The position numbers and the translations under genes were made by a program. From a bacterium (GTDB lineage Bacteria > Chloroflexota > Dormibacteria > UBA8260 > Bog-877), in contig JAKABA010000007.1 of NCBI GenBank assembly GCA_021802115.1, positions 4,008-68,007 of the forward strand: a DNA stretch of 64,000 bases, read 5' to 3'. Each line of letters begins with the position of its first letter. The first letter of the stretch is position 1. The notes beneath the pieces were generated by a model. It was not told where the DNA came from. It saw only the letters and a list, made by a program, of their open reading frames with translations, and did not search any database. This document shows positions 18,463 to 26,454 of the stretch, piece by piece.

Positions 18463-19406
18463 GCCGTGAGAACCCGGCTCAACAAGGCCATCCGCACCGG
18501 CACCCCGTTGCGGGCCTGCCGGAAGTAGGCGGCCCTGGGGTCGCTGTCAACCTCGGGGTCGATCTCGCCCACCCGGGGAAGCGGGTGCATCACGATCGCG
18601 CCCCCGGGCAGGGCCCGCATCACCTGCGGGGTGATCGCGAACCGCTGCCGCTCCGCGTCGGCCTCCAGCCAGGGCTCCGAGAGGCGCTCGGTCTGGATCC
18701 TGGTCTGGTAGACCACGTCGGCCTCGCCGACCGCGTGCATGAGGTCCTCGTCGTGCTCCACTCGCACCCCGCGCTGCCGGAGGGTGGAGATCAGTTGGTC
18801 ACCCATCCGGACTCTTCCGGGGGCCACCAGGGTGAGCCGTAGGCCCGGGTACATCGAGAGCAGCTGGGCCAGGGAGTGGACAGTCCTGCCGTTGGCGAGG
18901 TCCCCCACCAGCACCACATGGAGATCGTGCAGGCGCCCCAGCTCGTCCGAGATCGTGTAGAGGTCGAGGAGTGCCTGGGTGGGATGTTCCCCGGGACCGT
19001 CGCCGGCATTTATCACGGGGACCGGGGCGACCGCCGCCGCCCGCGCGGCGGCCCCCTCTTCTGAGTGCCGGAGCACGATGCAGTCGGCGTAGCCGCCCAC
19101 GATCCGGACCGTGTCCTCCAGGGTTTCGCCCTTGACCGCGGAGGAGAAGTCACGGGCATTCTCGGTGCCCACCACCTGCCCGCCCAGGCGCAGCATCGCG
19201 GACTCGAAGCTGAGCCTGGTCCTGGTGCTGGGCTCGTAGAAGAGGGTGGCCATGATGCGGCCCCCCAGTGGCCCTGGCTGGCGGTCCTCCAGCAGCGCCG
19301 CCATGGACCTGGTGCGCTGGAAGAGGTCCTCGACCAGGTGGGGATCAAACTGGCTGGCCGAGATCACGTGGCGTAGCCCGCCCGAAACTTTCCCCTGCAC
19401 CATCAT
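18459..19406 (-). CDS. pyrB: Aspartate carbamoyltransferase catalytic chain
   Basis: A 315-aa enzyme that joins carbamoyl phosphate and aspartate. The carbamoyl-phosphate loop STRTR is at 60-64, HPTQ at 141-144, and MHPLPR near the C-terminus supplies the aspartate loop. No regulatory pyrI gene is nearby, so control is probably at the RNA level through PyrR. It is the first gene of the operon. GGGAGG at 19418-19413 precedes the ATG by 6 nt; the second ATG at 19403 is an alternative. Confidence 0.96.
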   Translation of the reverse strand: MMVQGKVSGGLRHVISASQFDPHLVEDLFQRTRSMAALLEDRQPGPLGGRIMATLFYEPSTRTRLSFESAMLRLGGQVVGTENARDFSSAVKGETLEDTVRIVGGYADCIVLRHSEEGAAARAAAVAPVPVINAGDGPGEHPTQALLDLYTISDELGRLHDLHVVLVGDLANGRTVHSLAQLLSMYPGLRLTLVAPGRVRMGDQLISTLRQRGVRVEHDEDLMHAVGEADVVYQTRIQTERLSEPWLEADAERQRFAITPQVMRALPGGAIVMHPLPRVGEIDPEVDSDPRAAYFRQARNGVPVRMALLSRVLTA

Positions 19407-19471
19407 GGCCAGCCTCCCGTGAGGTCCAGCCGGGTCGCAAGGCGGCGGTGGCGGCCCAAAACCGCCCAGCT

Positions 19472-19492
19472 CCTTGTCGGCCTCACTGGACC
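19472..19492 (-). promoter_or_regulatory. PyrR-binding-loop-like motif in the pyrB leader
   Basis: Transcript sequence here contains GUCCAGUGAGGCC followed by GACAAGG, matching the conserved core of the Bacillus PyrR anti-antiterminator loop (UCC-N-G-N-GAGG-Y). It sits about 17-37 nt after the inferred +1 and about 65 nt before the pyrB ATG. Further down, CTGGACCTCAC (ending just before the GGGAGG ribosome-binding site) can pair in segments with the motif. No T-run follows a hairpin, so translational control is more likely than attenuation. Function is inferred. Confidence 0.7.
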
Positions 19493-19515
19493 GGCTTCAA
19501 GGTCGCGCTGCAGCC

Positions 19516-19521
19516 AGTATA
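19516..19521 (-). promoter_or_regulatory. -10 element of the pyr operon
   Basis: TATACT on the minus strand, 110 nt before pyrB. The region 17 nt further upstream (GGTGGA) is a poor -35. The placement leaves a leader of about 100 nt that includes the PyrR motif. Confidence 0.5.
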
Positions 19522-19718
19522 GCGCCGGCAGCGCCGCCTCCACCTGGCTGGGTTGGGCTCGCGACCGCCCCCCGGCACGCTCCAGGCTGGGCTGTTGGCG
19601 GCCCAGGGAAGCAGGCACGTTCTGGCCGTCTAATGGCTGCCAACGCCTACCACGTGCTTGCCGACGGCCGCGGCGTCTGCTTGGAGACCCCCATGCCGAC
19701 TCGGGGTCTTGCCAGCGC

Positions 19719-21641
19719 TCACTCCCGAGCGCCAGCGGCAAGGGCGGCCTCTGCGGGCCGCGGGGCTGGGGCCCCCGGACAGACATTGAGCCGTTCGCTC
19801 AGCTCGGGCAGGGATCTGACCTCTGCGACGGCCGTGTCGTAGTGTCCCAGCAGCCGCGCCCAGCCGTGCTGGCCCTCCCGTGGGAATGCCGCCAGCAGAT
19901 GCCGGACCAGGAGCCGGCTCACCCTAAATCCCGTGGCTGAATGCCACTTCAGCTCCTGGGTGCCGTTCATGGTGGCGGTGTTGGCGGTCGCCGTCTTGGC
20001 CTTCAGGGTCCGCAGCTGGGCGTCCTGCACCGCCTTGGGCAGCAGCAAAATCCGGTCGACCTCGGCCAGGACCTCGCGGGCTGCCTCCAGATGGGTGACC
20101 ACGGTGTCGTGGGTGCTGGCGTCGATCAGGCCGGACGCGAACTTGAGCTCGTTGATCCCGGCCGCGACCCGATAGGTCGTGTCCACGATCTGCTCCCTGG
20201 TCATCCAGTCAGTCTCGTAGGAGAGCATCTCGCGCCAGGTGGGCCCGAGCAGGGCTTGACGGTGCTCCTCGAGGGTGGTGAAGCGGCGGTGATAGCCGAG
20301 CTCGGGTTGCTCGAAGCCGCGGCTGCCGGGATCCAGGAATGGTCCCAGCGGGGCGACGTAGAACTGCAGCCGCTTGTCGGCATGGAAGCGTTCGACCAGG
20401 TGCCGGCAGTAGTCGACCGTGGCCAGGGCGTCGGCTGGCGTCTGGCGGGGTAGCCCCACCATGAAGAAGAGGTCCAATTTCTCGCAGCCCTGTTCGAGAG
20501 CGGCCGCGATCGTCTCCTCCACGGCGGCGTTCGGGACCGGGAACTTGCCGTTGATCTTGCGGATCTCGTAGTCGGGCGACTCGATGGTTATCTCCAGGCT
20601 CCACCACCTGGTGGCCCGGCGGACCATGGCGAAGAAGTCGGGACCGGCGGGGTAGAAGACCTCGATGGTCAGCTCATTTGGGATCTCGGCCTGGCCCACC
20701 AGTTCGAAGATCCGCCGGGCGCGATCCACCCCCCCCACCCTGGGGTCGTGGACCATGAAGATCGGGGCTCTCGAGAAGGTGGCGATCCGGCGCATGTCGG
20801 CGACCAACTTCTCGGGCGACCGATAGGCGGCCCGGGCCCGCCCGGCCACAATCTGGTAGCCCGACCTGGAACCCCCGCAGATGGAGCAGTTGTAGGGGCA
20901 GCCGCGGGCGTTCAGCACCATGGTGCTGGGGTACTGCAGCCACTCCGCATAGGGCACGAAGTCGGCCAGGCTGCGGTATTTGAAGACCGCGTGGAGCATG
21001 AAGTCATAGGCGGGGACGTCGATCCAGTCCAGGTCGACCGGGATGAAGGTGAGCGGGTTGACGACCACCTCCCCGTCGGGTCGCTTCCAGGTCAGGTTCT
21101 GCACCCGCTCCAGGGGCGATCCCTCGCGCAGCGCCTGCAGAAGCTGGCGGCAGGGCTCCTCCGTGGAGTCTCCTCTCAGGACAAAGTCGACCGCCGGGTT
21201 CTCGATCAGCTCCCGGTGAAAGTAGCTGGCGGAGAGGCCGCCGAGTAGCACCTTGGAGTCGGGATGCACCTGCTTGACCAGATCGGCGATCCCGAGAGCG
21301 CCGTTGGCATGGGGGAGCCAGTGCAGGTCGATGCCGAAAACCGGGGCGTGCAGGTTGCGCAGATGGCTGGCGACGTCGTAGCTGGGCTCGCGCAGCATCC
21401 GGTAGGCGATGTTGAGGATGCGAACGTTGTAGTGGTTGAGCTCCAGGTAACCGCCGATGCTGGTGAGTCCAATTGGGTACATCTCGAACTCGTCGGTGGA
21501 TGGGATCACGTCCGCCAGCGGCCCCTGCAGGATCACCTCCTGGCGGAAGTCCCAGACCGAGGGTGCGTGGAGCAGGATCAGGTCGGGCTCGAACACCCGT
21601 CGCCAAGCCCGGGAAACGGTGCCGGGTCGCCTGGTCGGCAT
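19719..21641 (-). CDS. B12-binding domain / radical SAM protein
   Basis: A 640-aa protein started at the ATG at 21641; a longer frame to 21815 or a later GTG at 21617 are alternatives. The N-terminal third resembles a cobalamin-binding Rossmann domain, without a clear DxHxxG motif, and contains PSTDEFEMYPIGLTSIGGYL, which is reminiscent of a TIGR04190-like B12-SAM group. The radical SAM cluster motif is C248, C252, C255 in ARGCPYNCSICGG. A TIM-barrel half and a helical C-terminal region follow, ending in a Pro/Ala-rich tail. Such enzymes often do methylations or rearrangements at unreactive carbons. Its substrate is unknown and no biosynthetic partner is adjacent. Confidence 0.85.
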   Translation of the reverse strand: MPTRRPGTVSRAWRRVFEPDLILLHAPSVWDFRQEVILQGPLADVIPSTDEFEMYPIGLTSIGGYLELNHYNVRILNIAYRMLREPSYDVASHLRNLHAPVFGIDLHWLPHANGALGIADLVKQVHPDSKVLLGGLSASYFHRELIENPAVDFVLRGDSTEEPCRQLLQALREGSPLERVQNLTWKRPDGEVVVNPLTFIPVDLDWIDVPAYDFMLHAVFKYRSLADFVPYAEWLQYPSTMVLNARGCPYNCSICGGSRSGYQIVAGRARAAYRSPEKLVADMRRIATFSRAPIFMVHDPRVGGVDRARRIFELVGQAEIPNELTIEVFYPAGPDFFAMVRRATRWWSLEITIESPDYEIRKINGKFPVPNAAVEETIAAALEQGCEKLDLFFMVGLPRQTPADALATVDYCRHLVERFHADKRLQFYVAPLGPFLDPGSRGFEQPELGYHRRFTTLEEHRQALLGPTWREMLSYETDWMTREQIVDTTYRVAAGINELKFASGLIDASTHDTVVTHLEAAREVLAEVDRILLLPKAVQDAQLRTLKAKTATANTATMNGTQELKWHSATGFRVSRLLVRHLLAAFPREGQHGWARLLGHYDTAVAEVRSLPELSERLNVCPGAPAPRPAEAALAAGARE

Positions 21642-22101
21642 TGGTTGGAATGACCTCAGCAGGCACGCGCGGTTGGCGGTTGGGGGTGCCGGCAGAGCGA
21701 TTGTGGCACGGCGAGCTGCCGCCGCCTGCGCGTGAATTCCCCTGATTCTGGCCCGTTGAAAGCCCTCTGGGAGCCTGCGATGCCAGCGCTCATGATCGAG
21801 GCATGCTCGTCTCATGGGTCAGCACCAGGCCCTCGCCAGAAACCGCCCGCGCCCTGGCGCCGGGCGGCGTCGTCGGGTCAGCAGCCGACTCCAGCCCCTT
21901 GATGGCGGGCAGGGGGCGGGGCAGCAAGGCTCCCGCGCCCGAGTCCGTAGGTCCCACCGGCGGCAGCTTCCGAATCGACGGAGAGACAACCTGCCAGAGC
22001 AGAATCAGTGGATGGACGCGGGCGGGTACCGGGCGCGGACGCATCCATGGGGTGCCTGATCGCCGGCCGCTTCTGCAACCGAACACGAGGTGATTAGAGG
22101 A
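21642..22101. other. Intergenic between divergent genes
   Basis: Holds the 5' region of the radical SAM gene (minus strand, GAGG 12 nt before its ATG) and of the SHOCT gene (plus strand). GAGGTGAT at 22087-22094 is an unusually complete match to the 16S rRNA 3' end. No additional gene was recognised. Confidence 0.5.
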
Positions 22102-22362
22102 ATGTACGGCTACGGTGGGTACGGATCGGGCCACTGGGTGTGGCTGATCGTGATGGCGGTCTTCATGGTGATCTTTCTGGTCTTGGTGGTGTGGGGCATC
22201 GCCGCCCTCAGTGGTCGGGCCCGCGGACCGTGGCGGCCCCAGCCCGACCCTCAGGCGCCGGAGCAGATCCTGGCCCGGAGGCTGGCCATGGGCGAGATCG
22301 ACGAGGAGGAGTACCAGCGCCGGCTGGCCGTCCTCAGGCGGGAAACGCCGCCCTCGGCCTAG
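22102..22362 (+). CDS. Small SHOCT-domain membrane protein
   Basis: An 86-aa protein. After a Gly/Tyr-rich N-terminus (MYGYGGYGSGHW) comes one transmembrane helix at about 12-36, a basic linker, and a C-terminal SHOCT helix pair at about 54-80 (EQILARRLAMGEIDEEEYQ). SHOCT segments are short oligomerisation-type tails found on many small membrane proteins. ATG 22102 was chosen because GAGGTGAT lies 7 nt upstream; GTG 22090 would fall inside that site. Confidence 0.88.
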   Translation: MYGYGGYGSGHWVWLIVMAVFMVIFLVLVVWGIAALSGRARGPWRPQPDPQAPEQILARRLAMGEIDEEEYQRRLAVLRRETPPSA

Positions 22363-22588
22363 CTGCCACCGACCTGGGTTGGTCCTGGCCCACCGCGCCC
22401 GCTTCGCATTCGGCCCTGTGTCTGCGCTCGGTGACGACCTCATCAGGCAAACGGCGGGGACTGTCGGTGGTTGGAGGCAGGGGAGCGGGGCGCCCATCTC
22501 CAGCAGCTAATCTGTGCGCCATGGTTCCCCAACCGATCGGCCCGCTCCCGGCGGCTTCACCGGGCGGTCGGGCGCGGCCGGCGGCCGC

Positions 22589-24568
22589 ATGGCCGCGCTA
22601 GTTCGGCCGGTGGGCCTGGGCCTCGCCTCCCATGGCGATGTCCGCGACGCCGTGCGCCATGCCGAGCGGGCGGCCAGCGCCGGCCTGGACTCGGTGTGGT
22701 TCCACGAGTCCTACTTCGAGCGGGACGGGGTGACCTACACGACGGCGGTGGCGGCCTCCGTTCCCGGCATCCGGGTGGCGCTGGGGGCGATCAACCCCAA
22801 CACCCGCCATCCCGTCCTGATCGCCATGACCGTGAGCGCGCTCGATGACCTGGCGCCGGGACGGATGGTGCTGGCCCTGGGGTCAGCCCTTCCCCTGCGG
22901 CTTCGCCAAATGGGCTACGACTACGATCCTGACCTGGCCACCGCCAAGGTGGAGACCACCATCTTCGAGCTGCGCAAGCTGTGGTCGGGGGAGCGCCTGC
23001 CCACCGCGGCGGGACTGCCCGAGATCGAGCCCATGTTCCCCCCTGTGCATCACGTCCCGATCTGGGTCGCCGGCTACCGCCGAGGCTTTCACGAGCTGGC
23101 CGGGCGGAGCGCGGACGGCTTTCTGGCGCGACCGGCGGAGTCTCTTCCCGCGCTCCAGCTGGGGGTGGCCAGGATCCGCGCGGCCGAGCTGGCGGCGGGA
23201 CGTCCGCCGGGGACAGTGGAGGTGGGCGGGTACCTGCTGGCCGTGGCGGACTCCAGCCGCCGGGCCGCGCTCGACCGGGCCAAGCGCGAGCCGTTCGTCA
23301 TCTACATGCTCTCCGTCCAGTCCGACTTCGCCATGCGGCGGGCGGGGCTGGACCCGGCCCTGCGCCAGGCCATCGCCACCGCCTGGAGGGCGGAGGACTA
23401 CCACGGGGCGGCCCGCATCATCCCCGATGAGCTGGTGGACGCCTTCCTGCTCTGTGGCACCCGGGAGGAGATAGCGGCCGGGGCCCAGCGCTTCCGGGCG
23501 GCGGGCATGACCCTGCCCATCCTCCAGCCGGTGCTCCAGGAGGACGACCAGGTGGAGGCGGTGGTGGACGCCGCCCTCCTCTACGGCAGCTCCGGGGACC
23601 TGGTGGCCGGCACCGCCGCCACCTCTCGGAGGGCCGCGCTCAGCAGCGAGACCGGGATCGGCCTGGGCCGGCGCGCCCGGGGCTGGCTGGAGATCCTGCG
23701 CCCCTTCAGCCTGACCGCCTCCGCCATCCCGGTGGCGGCGGCGGGCGGCCTGGCCCTGGCCAACCACGTCATGAACTGGCCGCTCTTCGCGGCCGCCTTC
23801 CTGGGTGGAGTGATGCTTCAGATCGGCACCAACGTGATCAACGAGATCTACGACGTCCGCAAGGGAATCGACGCCATCACCTCGCCCCGGGCCAGCCTGG
23901 CTCTGGTGACCGGCCGCGTCACCGAGAGGGCCGCCTTCGCCCTGGCCGCGCTTGCCTTCCTGCTCGCGACCGGGATCGGGGTCTGGCTGATCACGGTCCG
24001 GGGCTGGGAGCTGGCCCTGCTCGGGGTCATCGGCCTGCTGGGAGGCTGGGGCTACACCGCCCCCCCGCTGCAGTACAAATACCGGGCGGCCGGGCTACCG
24101 CTGGTGTTCCTGCTGATGGGGCCGCTCATGGTCCTGGGCGGCTACTACGCGGTCACCGGAAGCTGGTCCTGGCCGGCCGCCGTGGTCAGCGTCCCCATCG
24201 GCCTGCTGGTGACGGCGATCCTCCACGGCAACGAGTGGCGGGACATCGGCGAGGACGCTCGGGCCGGAATCAGCACAGTCTCCATCAGGGCCGGCCGGCG
24301 CGCGGCCCACGCCCTCTACGTCTTTCTCCTGGTGGGCGCCTATGTGGCCCTGGCCGTGGCGGTCGCGGTTGGCGCCCTGCCCCGGCTCAGCCTGCTGGCC
24401 TTCCTCTCCCTGCCGCTCTTCGTGCGCGCCTTGCGCGCCTCCGAGCTGGGGGCCACGGGCCAGCAGAGGGCGATCTCCATGATCGACCTCCAGACCGCTC
24501 AGCTCCACATGACCTTTGGGCTGCTCCTGGTTGCGGGCCTGGCCGCGACCGCACTCTGGACCCCGTGA
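22589..24568 (+). CDS. Luciferase-like oxidoreductase fused to UbiA prenyltransferase
   Basis: A single frame of 659 aa (or 684 if GTG 22514 is used) joins two unrelated enzymes. Residues 1 to about 335 are a luciferase-like (LLM, F420/FMN-type) oxidoreductase: VRPVGLGLASHGDV, AGLDSVWFHESYF, and PIWVAGYRRGFHELAG. After a linker of some 35 residues, about 370-655 is a polytopic UbiA-family prenyltransferase with both Asp-rich motifs, NVINEIYDVRKGID (415-428) and NEWRDIGED (548-556), most like MenA. The prenyltransferase part would sit in the membrane with the oxidoreductase on the cytoplasmic side. The natural guess is a quinone or prenylated-cofactor pathway. No stop or frameshift separates the parts. 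Confidence 0.88.
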   Translation: MAALVRPVGLGLASHGDVRDAVRHAERAASAGLDSVWFHESYFERDGVTYTTAVAASVPGIRVALGAINPNTRHPVLIAMTVSALDDLAPGRMVLALGSALPLRLRQMGYDYDPDLATAKVETTIFELRKLWSGERLPTAAGLPEIEPMFPPVHHVPIWVAGYRRGFHELAGRSADGFLARPAESLPALQLGVARIRAAELAAGRPPGTVEVGGYLLAVADSSRRAALDRAKREPFVIYMLSVQSDFAMRRAGLDPALRQAIATAWRAEDYHGAARIIPDELVDAFLLCGTREEIAAGAQRFRAAGMTLPILQPVLQEDDQVEAVVDAALLYGSSGDLVAGTAATSRRAALSSETGIGLGRRARGWLEILRPFSLTASAIPVAAAGGLALANHVMNWPLFAAAFLGGVMLQIGTNVINEIYDVRKGIDAITSPRASLALVTGRVTERAAFALAALAFLLATGIGVWLITVRGWELALLGVIGLLGGWGYTAPPLQYKYRAAGLPLVFLLMGPLMVLGGYYAVTGSWSWPAAVVSVPIGLLVTAILHGNEWRDIGEDARAGISTVSIRAGRRAAHALYVFLLVGAYVALAVAVAVGALPRLSLLAFLSLPLFVRALRASELGATGQQRAISMIDLQTAQLHMTFGLLLVAGLAATALWTP

Positions 24569-24671
24569 CCGGGCCCCGGACCATGGCGGGGCGGAATCCA
24601 GCTGCCGGCTTGCTAAGGTGGTGCCCAAGGTTCACCGGCCAGAGCGATGGCGGCAATGGAGGGAGGCGCAG

Positions 24672-25328
24672 ATGAGGCTCACCCGGCCGGCATCCGGGAG
24701 CGTGCGGGTTTCCTGGTTCGTGGCCGGGAGCACGGTGATCGCCTACGCCGCCTTCGTGGCCACCTTCCGGGGGCCCCGGCCCCGCTTCTGGCAGCGCATG
24801 ACCAAAACCGGCCTCATCCTGGGCTCGGCGGCACTCGTGGGCGACCGGTCCCTGCGGCACCAGCGGGCTCACGGCGCAGATCTCGCCCTCGGCGGCGCGA
24901 TCGCGGCCGGGCTCTACGGGGTCTTCATGGTCGGGGACAGGGCGGCTCGGGTGGTGATGCCGAAGGGTGCCCAGGACATCGGCAACATCTACCTGCTCCG
25001 CCAGCTGCGGCCGGCGCCGGAGCTGGCCCTCCGCCTGGCCCTGGTCGTCGCGCCGGCGGAGGAGCTCTTCTGGAGGGGGCTGTTGCAGGGTGAGCTATCG
25101 CGGCGGTTCGGCCCAGCTCGCGGAGCCGCCCTGGCCACAGCGCTCTACGGCGGCGCCCACCTCTGCACCGGCAATCCCACGCTGGTGGGGGCGGCGACCA
25201 TGGCCGGGGCCGGTTGGTCTAGCCTGGCCGCCGCCGGAGTCCCCATGCCTGCCCTCATCGCCAGCCACATGATCTGGGACGTCTGGATATTCCTGGTCTC
25301 TCCGACCACCTCCGAGGCGGCTCCTTAG
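24672..25328 (+). CDS. CPBP family intramembrane metalloprotease
   Basis: A 218-aa membrane protein of the CAAX protease and bacteriocin-processing (Abi) family. Motif 1 is E130-E131 with R135 in PAEELFWRGLL, motif 2 is H163 in YGGAHL, and motif 3 is H199 with D203 in ASHMIWDVWIF, so the proposed metal and catalytic residues are all present. Helices fill most of the chain. The start MRLTRPAS was chosen because GGGAGG ends 5 nt upstream. It follows the LLM-UbiA gene by about 100 nt on the same strand. Confidence 0.9.
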   Translation: MRLTRPASGSVRVSWFVAGSTVIAYAAFVATFRGPRPRFWQRMTKTGLILGSAALVGDRSLRHQRAHGADLALGGAIAAGLYGVFMVGDRAARVVMPKGAQDIGNIYLLRQLRPAPELALRLALVVAPAEELFWRGLLQGELSRRFGPARGAALATALYGGAHLCTGNPTLVGAATMAGAGWSSLAAAGVPMPALIASHMIWDVWIFLVSPTTSEAAP

Positions 25329-25344
25329 GGTCGTCGGCCCCGTT

Positions 25345-25367
25345 CTCGCCCCCTGGCCGCGGGCGAG
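25345..25367 (+). terminator. Candidate rho-independent terminator
   Basis: CTCGCCC (25345-25351) pairs perfectly with GGGCGAG (25361-25367) across a 9-nt loop and is followed by ATTTCT. It lies 16 nt after the CPBP stop, between convergent genes. The T-run is weak. Confidence 0.4.
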
Positions 25368-25401
25368 ATTTCTGACCTCGGCGCCGTGGCGAAAGGCCGG
25401 G

Positions 25402-25869
25402 TCAGACGGCTGGCGCCGGTCCGATCTGACAGGAGGCGCGCTTGCCATTGAGAGCGGAGACAGTCACCTCGGCCGGACCGCTCAGAGCCGCATTGGCCCG
25501 GGCCGGGGAGAGGCCGGGAAAGATGACCACCGTCGGGGAGCCCGCGATCGGTCCGGAAGTGATGGGCCACCGCGCCGTCAGCGGGTGCGCGTCGCCGGTG
25601 GATCCCCGCCACGTCACGGCCACGAAGCCGGGACCCGGCACGGCGGAGGTGAGCGCCACCTCCGCCTCCTGGAGGCCGTCGGCCGTCCCGGTGTTGGCGT
25701 AGAAGCCCGCGCACACGGGCAACCCCGGGACCGGCCCGGAGGGAGCATCCTTCGGCGCCAGGACGGCAGGGCGCATCGAGGGCCCCGCGGACAGGAGAGC
25801 GGCCGCAAGCAGGGCGACCACGGCCCCCAGTCCCGCCAGCACCCGTCGGCTGGGCCGGCCCTGGGACAT
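25402..25869 (-). CDS. Secreted or membrane-anchored hypothetical protein
   Basis: A 155-aa protein with an N-terminal signal-anchor: MSQGRPSRR followed by a hydrophobic stretch at about 11-29. The rest is an extracytoplasmic domain with two Cys (in PVCAGFYANTG and RASCQIGP) that could form a disulfide, and strand-like segments such as GFVAVTWRG and PTVVIFPGL. No family recognised. It lies 3 nt after the VOC protein on the same strand, so the two are co-transcribed. Confidence 0.72.
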   Translation of the reverse strand: MSQGRPSRRVLAGLGAVVALLAAALLSAGPSMRPAVLAPKDAPSGPVPGLPVCAGFYANTGTADGLQEAEVALTSAVPGPGFVAVTWRGSTGDAHPLTARWPITSGPIAGSPTVVIFPGLSPARANAALSGPAEVTVSALNGKRASCQIGPAPAV

Positions 25870-25872
25870 CGG

Positions 25873-26310
25873 TTAGGGCGACTCGGGGCTGGGCCCCCGC
25901 GCTCCCCCGATCTCGGACGAGGGATCGTGGTCCCAGCCGGCGGCCTCCACCGGCTCCAGGAACTCCAGGCGATTGCCCAGAGGGTCCCAGCTGTAGAAGC
26001 GCCGGAAGCCGGGGAAGTTGTCGTCCCACTGCACCTTGGCGCCGGCGGCTTGGAGCTGCTGCGCCAGGCTGTCTATCACCGCCATCAGGATGCCGGGATG
26101 GGCCTTGCGGGCGGGGCGGAAGTCCTCCTCGACGCCCAGGTGCAGCTCCATCTCCCCGGCTCGAAACCAGGCGCCTCCCCGGGCCGCCAGCACCGGTGGC
26201 TTGGGGATCTCCTCCATTCCCAGCACCGTGCAGTAGAAATGCCGCACGTCCTCCTCCCGCCCGGGCGGCATGGCCAGTTGCACATGATGCAGTCGTAAGC
26301 GGGGCGGCAC
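25873..26310 (-). CDS. VOC family protein (glyoxalase-like)
   Basis: A 145-aa vicinal oxygen chelate protein with paired beta-alpha-beta-beta-beta modules: LRLHHVQLAMPPG, HFYCTVLGMEEI, GEMELHLGVEED, and SWDPLGNRLEFLEP at the end. His in LHHVQL, His in ELHLGV and Glu in LEFLEP sit where metal ligands are expected. The GTG at 26310 was chosen because GGGAGG lies 7 nt upstream and the fold starts right after. Substrate unknown. Confidence 0.88.
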   Translation of the reverse strand: MPPRLRLHHVQLAMPPGREEDVRHFYCTVLGMEEIPKPPVLAARGGAWFRAGEMELHLGVEEDFRPARKAHPGILMAVIDSLAQQLQAAGAKVQWDDNFPGFRRFYSWDPLGNRLEFLEPVEAAGWDHDPSSEIGGARGPSPESP

Positions 26311-26454
26311 CTCACATCCTCCCTGCGCTGAGCGGCTCGGCCAGGGCAGTGGCTGATGCAATGCCAACCGGCCGTGAGGCGGACCCCGGGGCCAATTCAG
26401 CGCCTCCTGGGGCGCCTGGCCGAGCCCACGCGGCAGGGGTCCCGGGGACCACTC

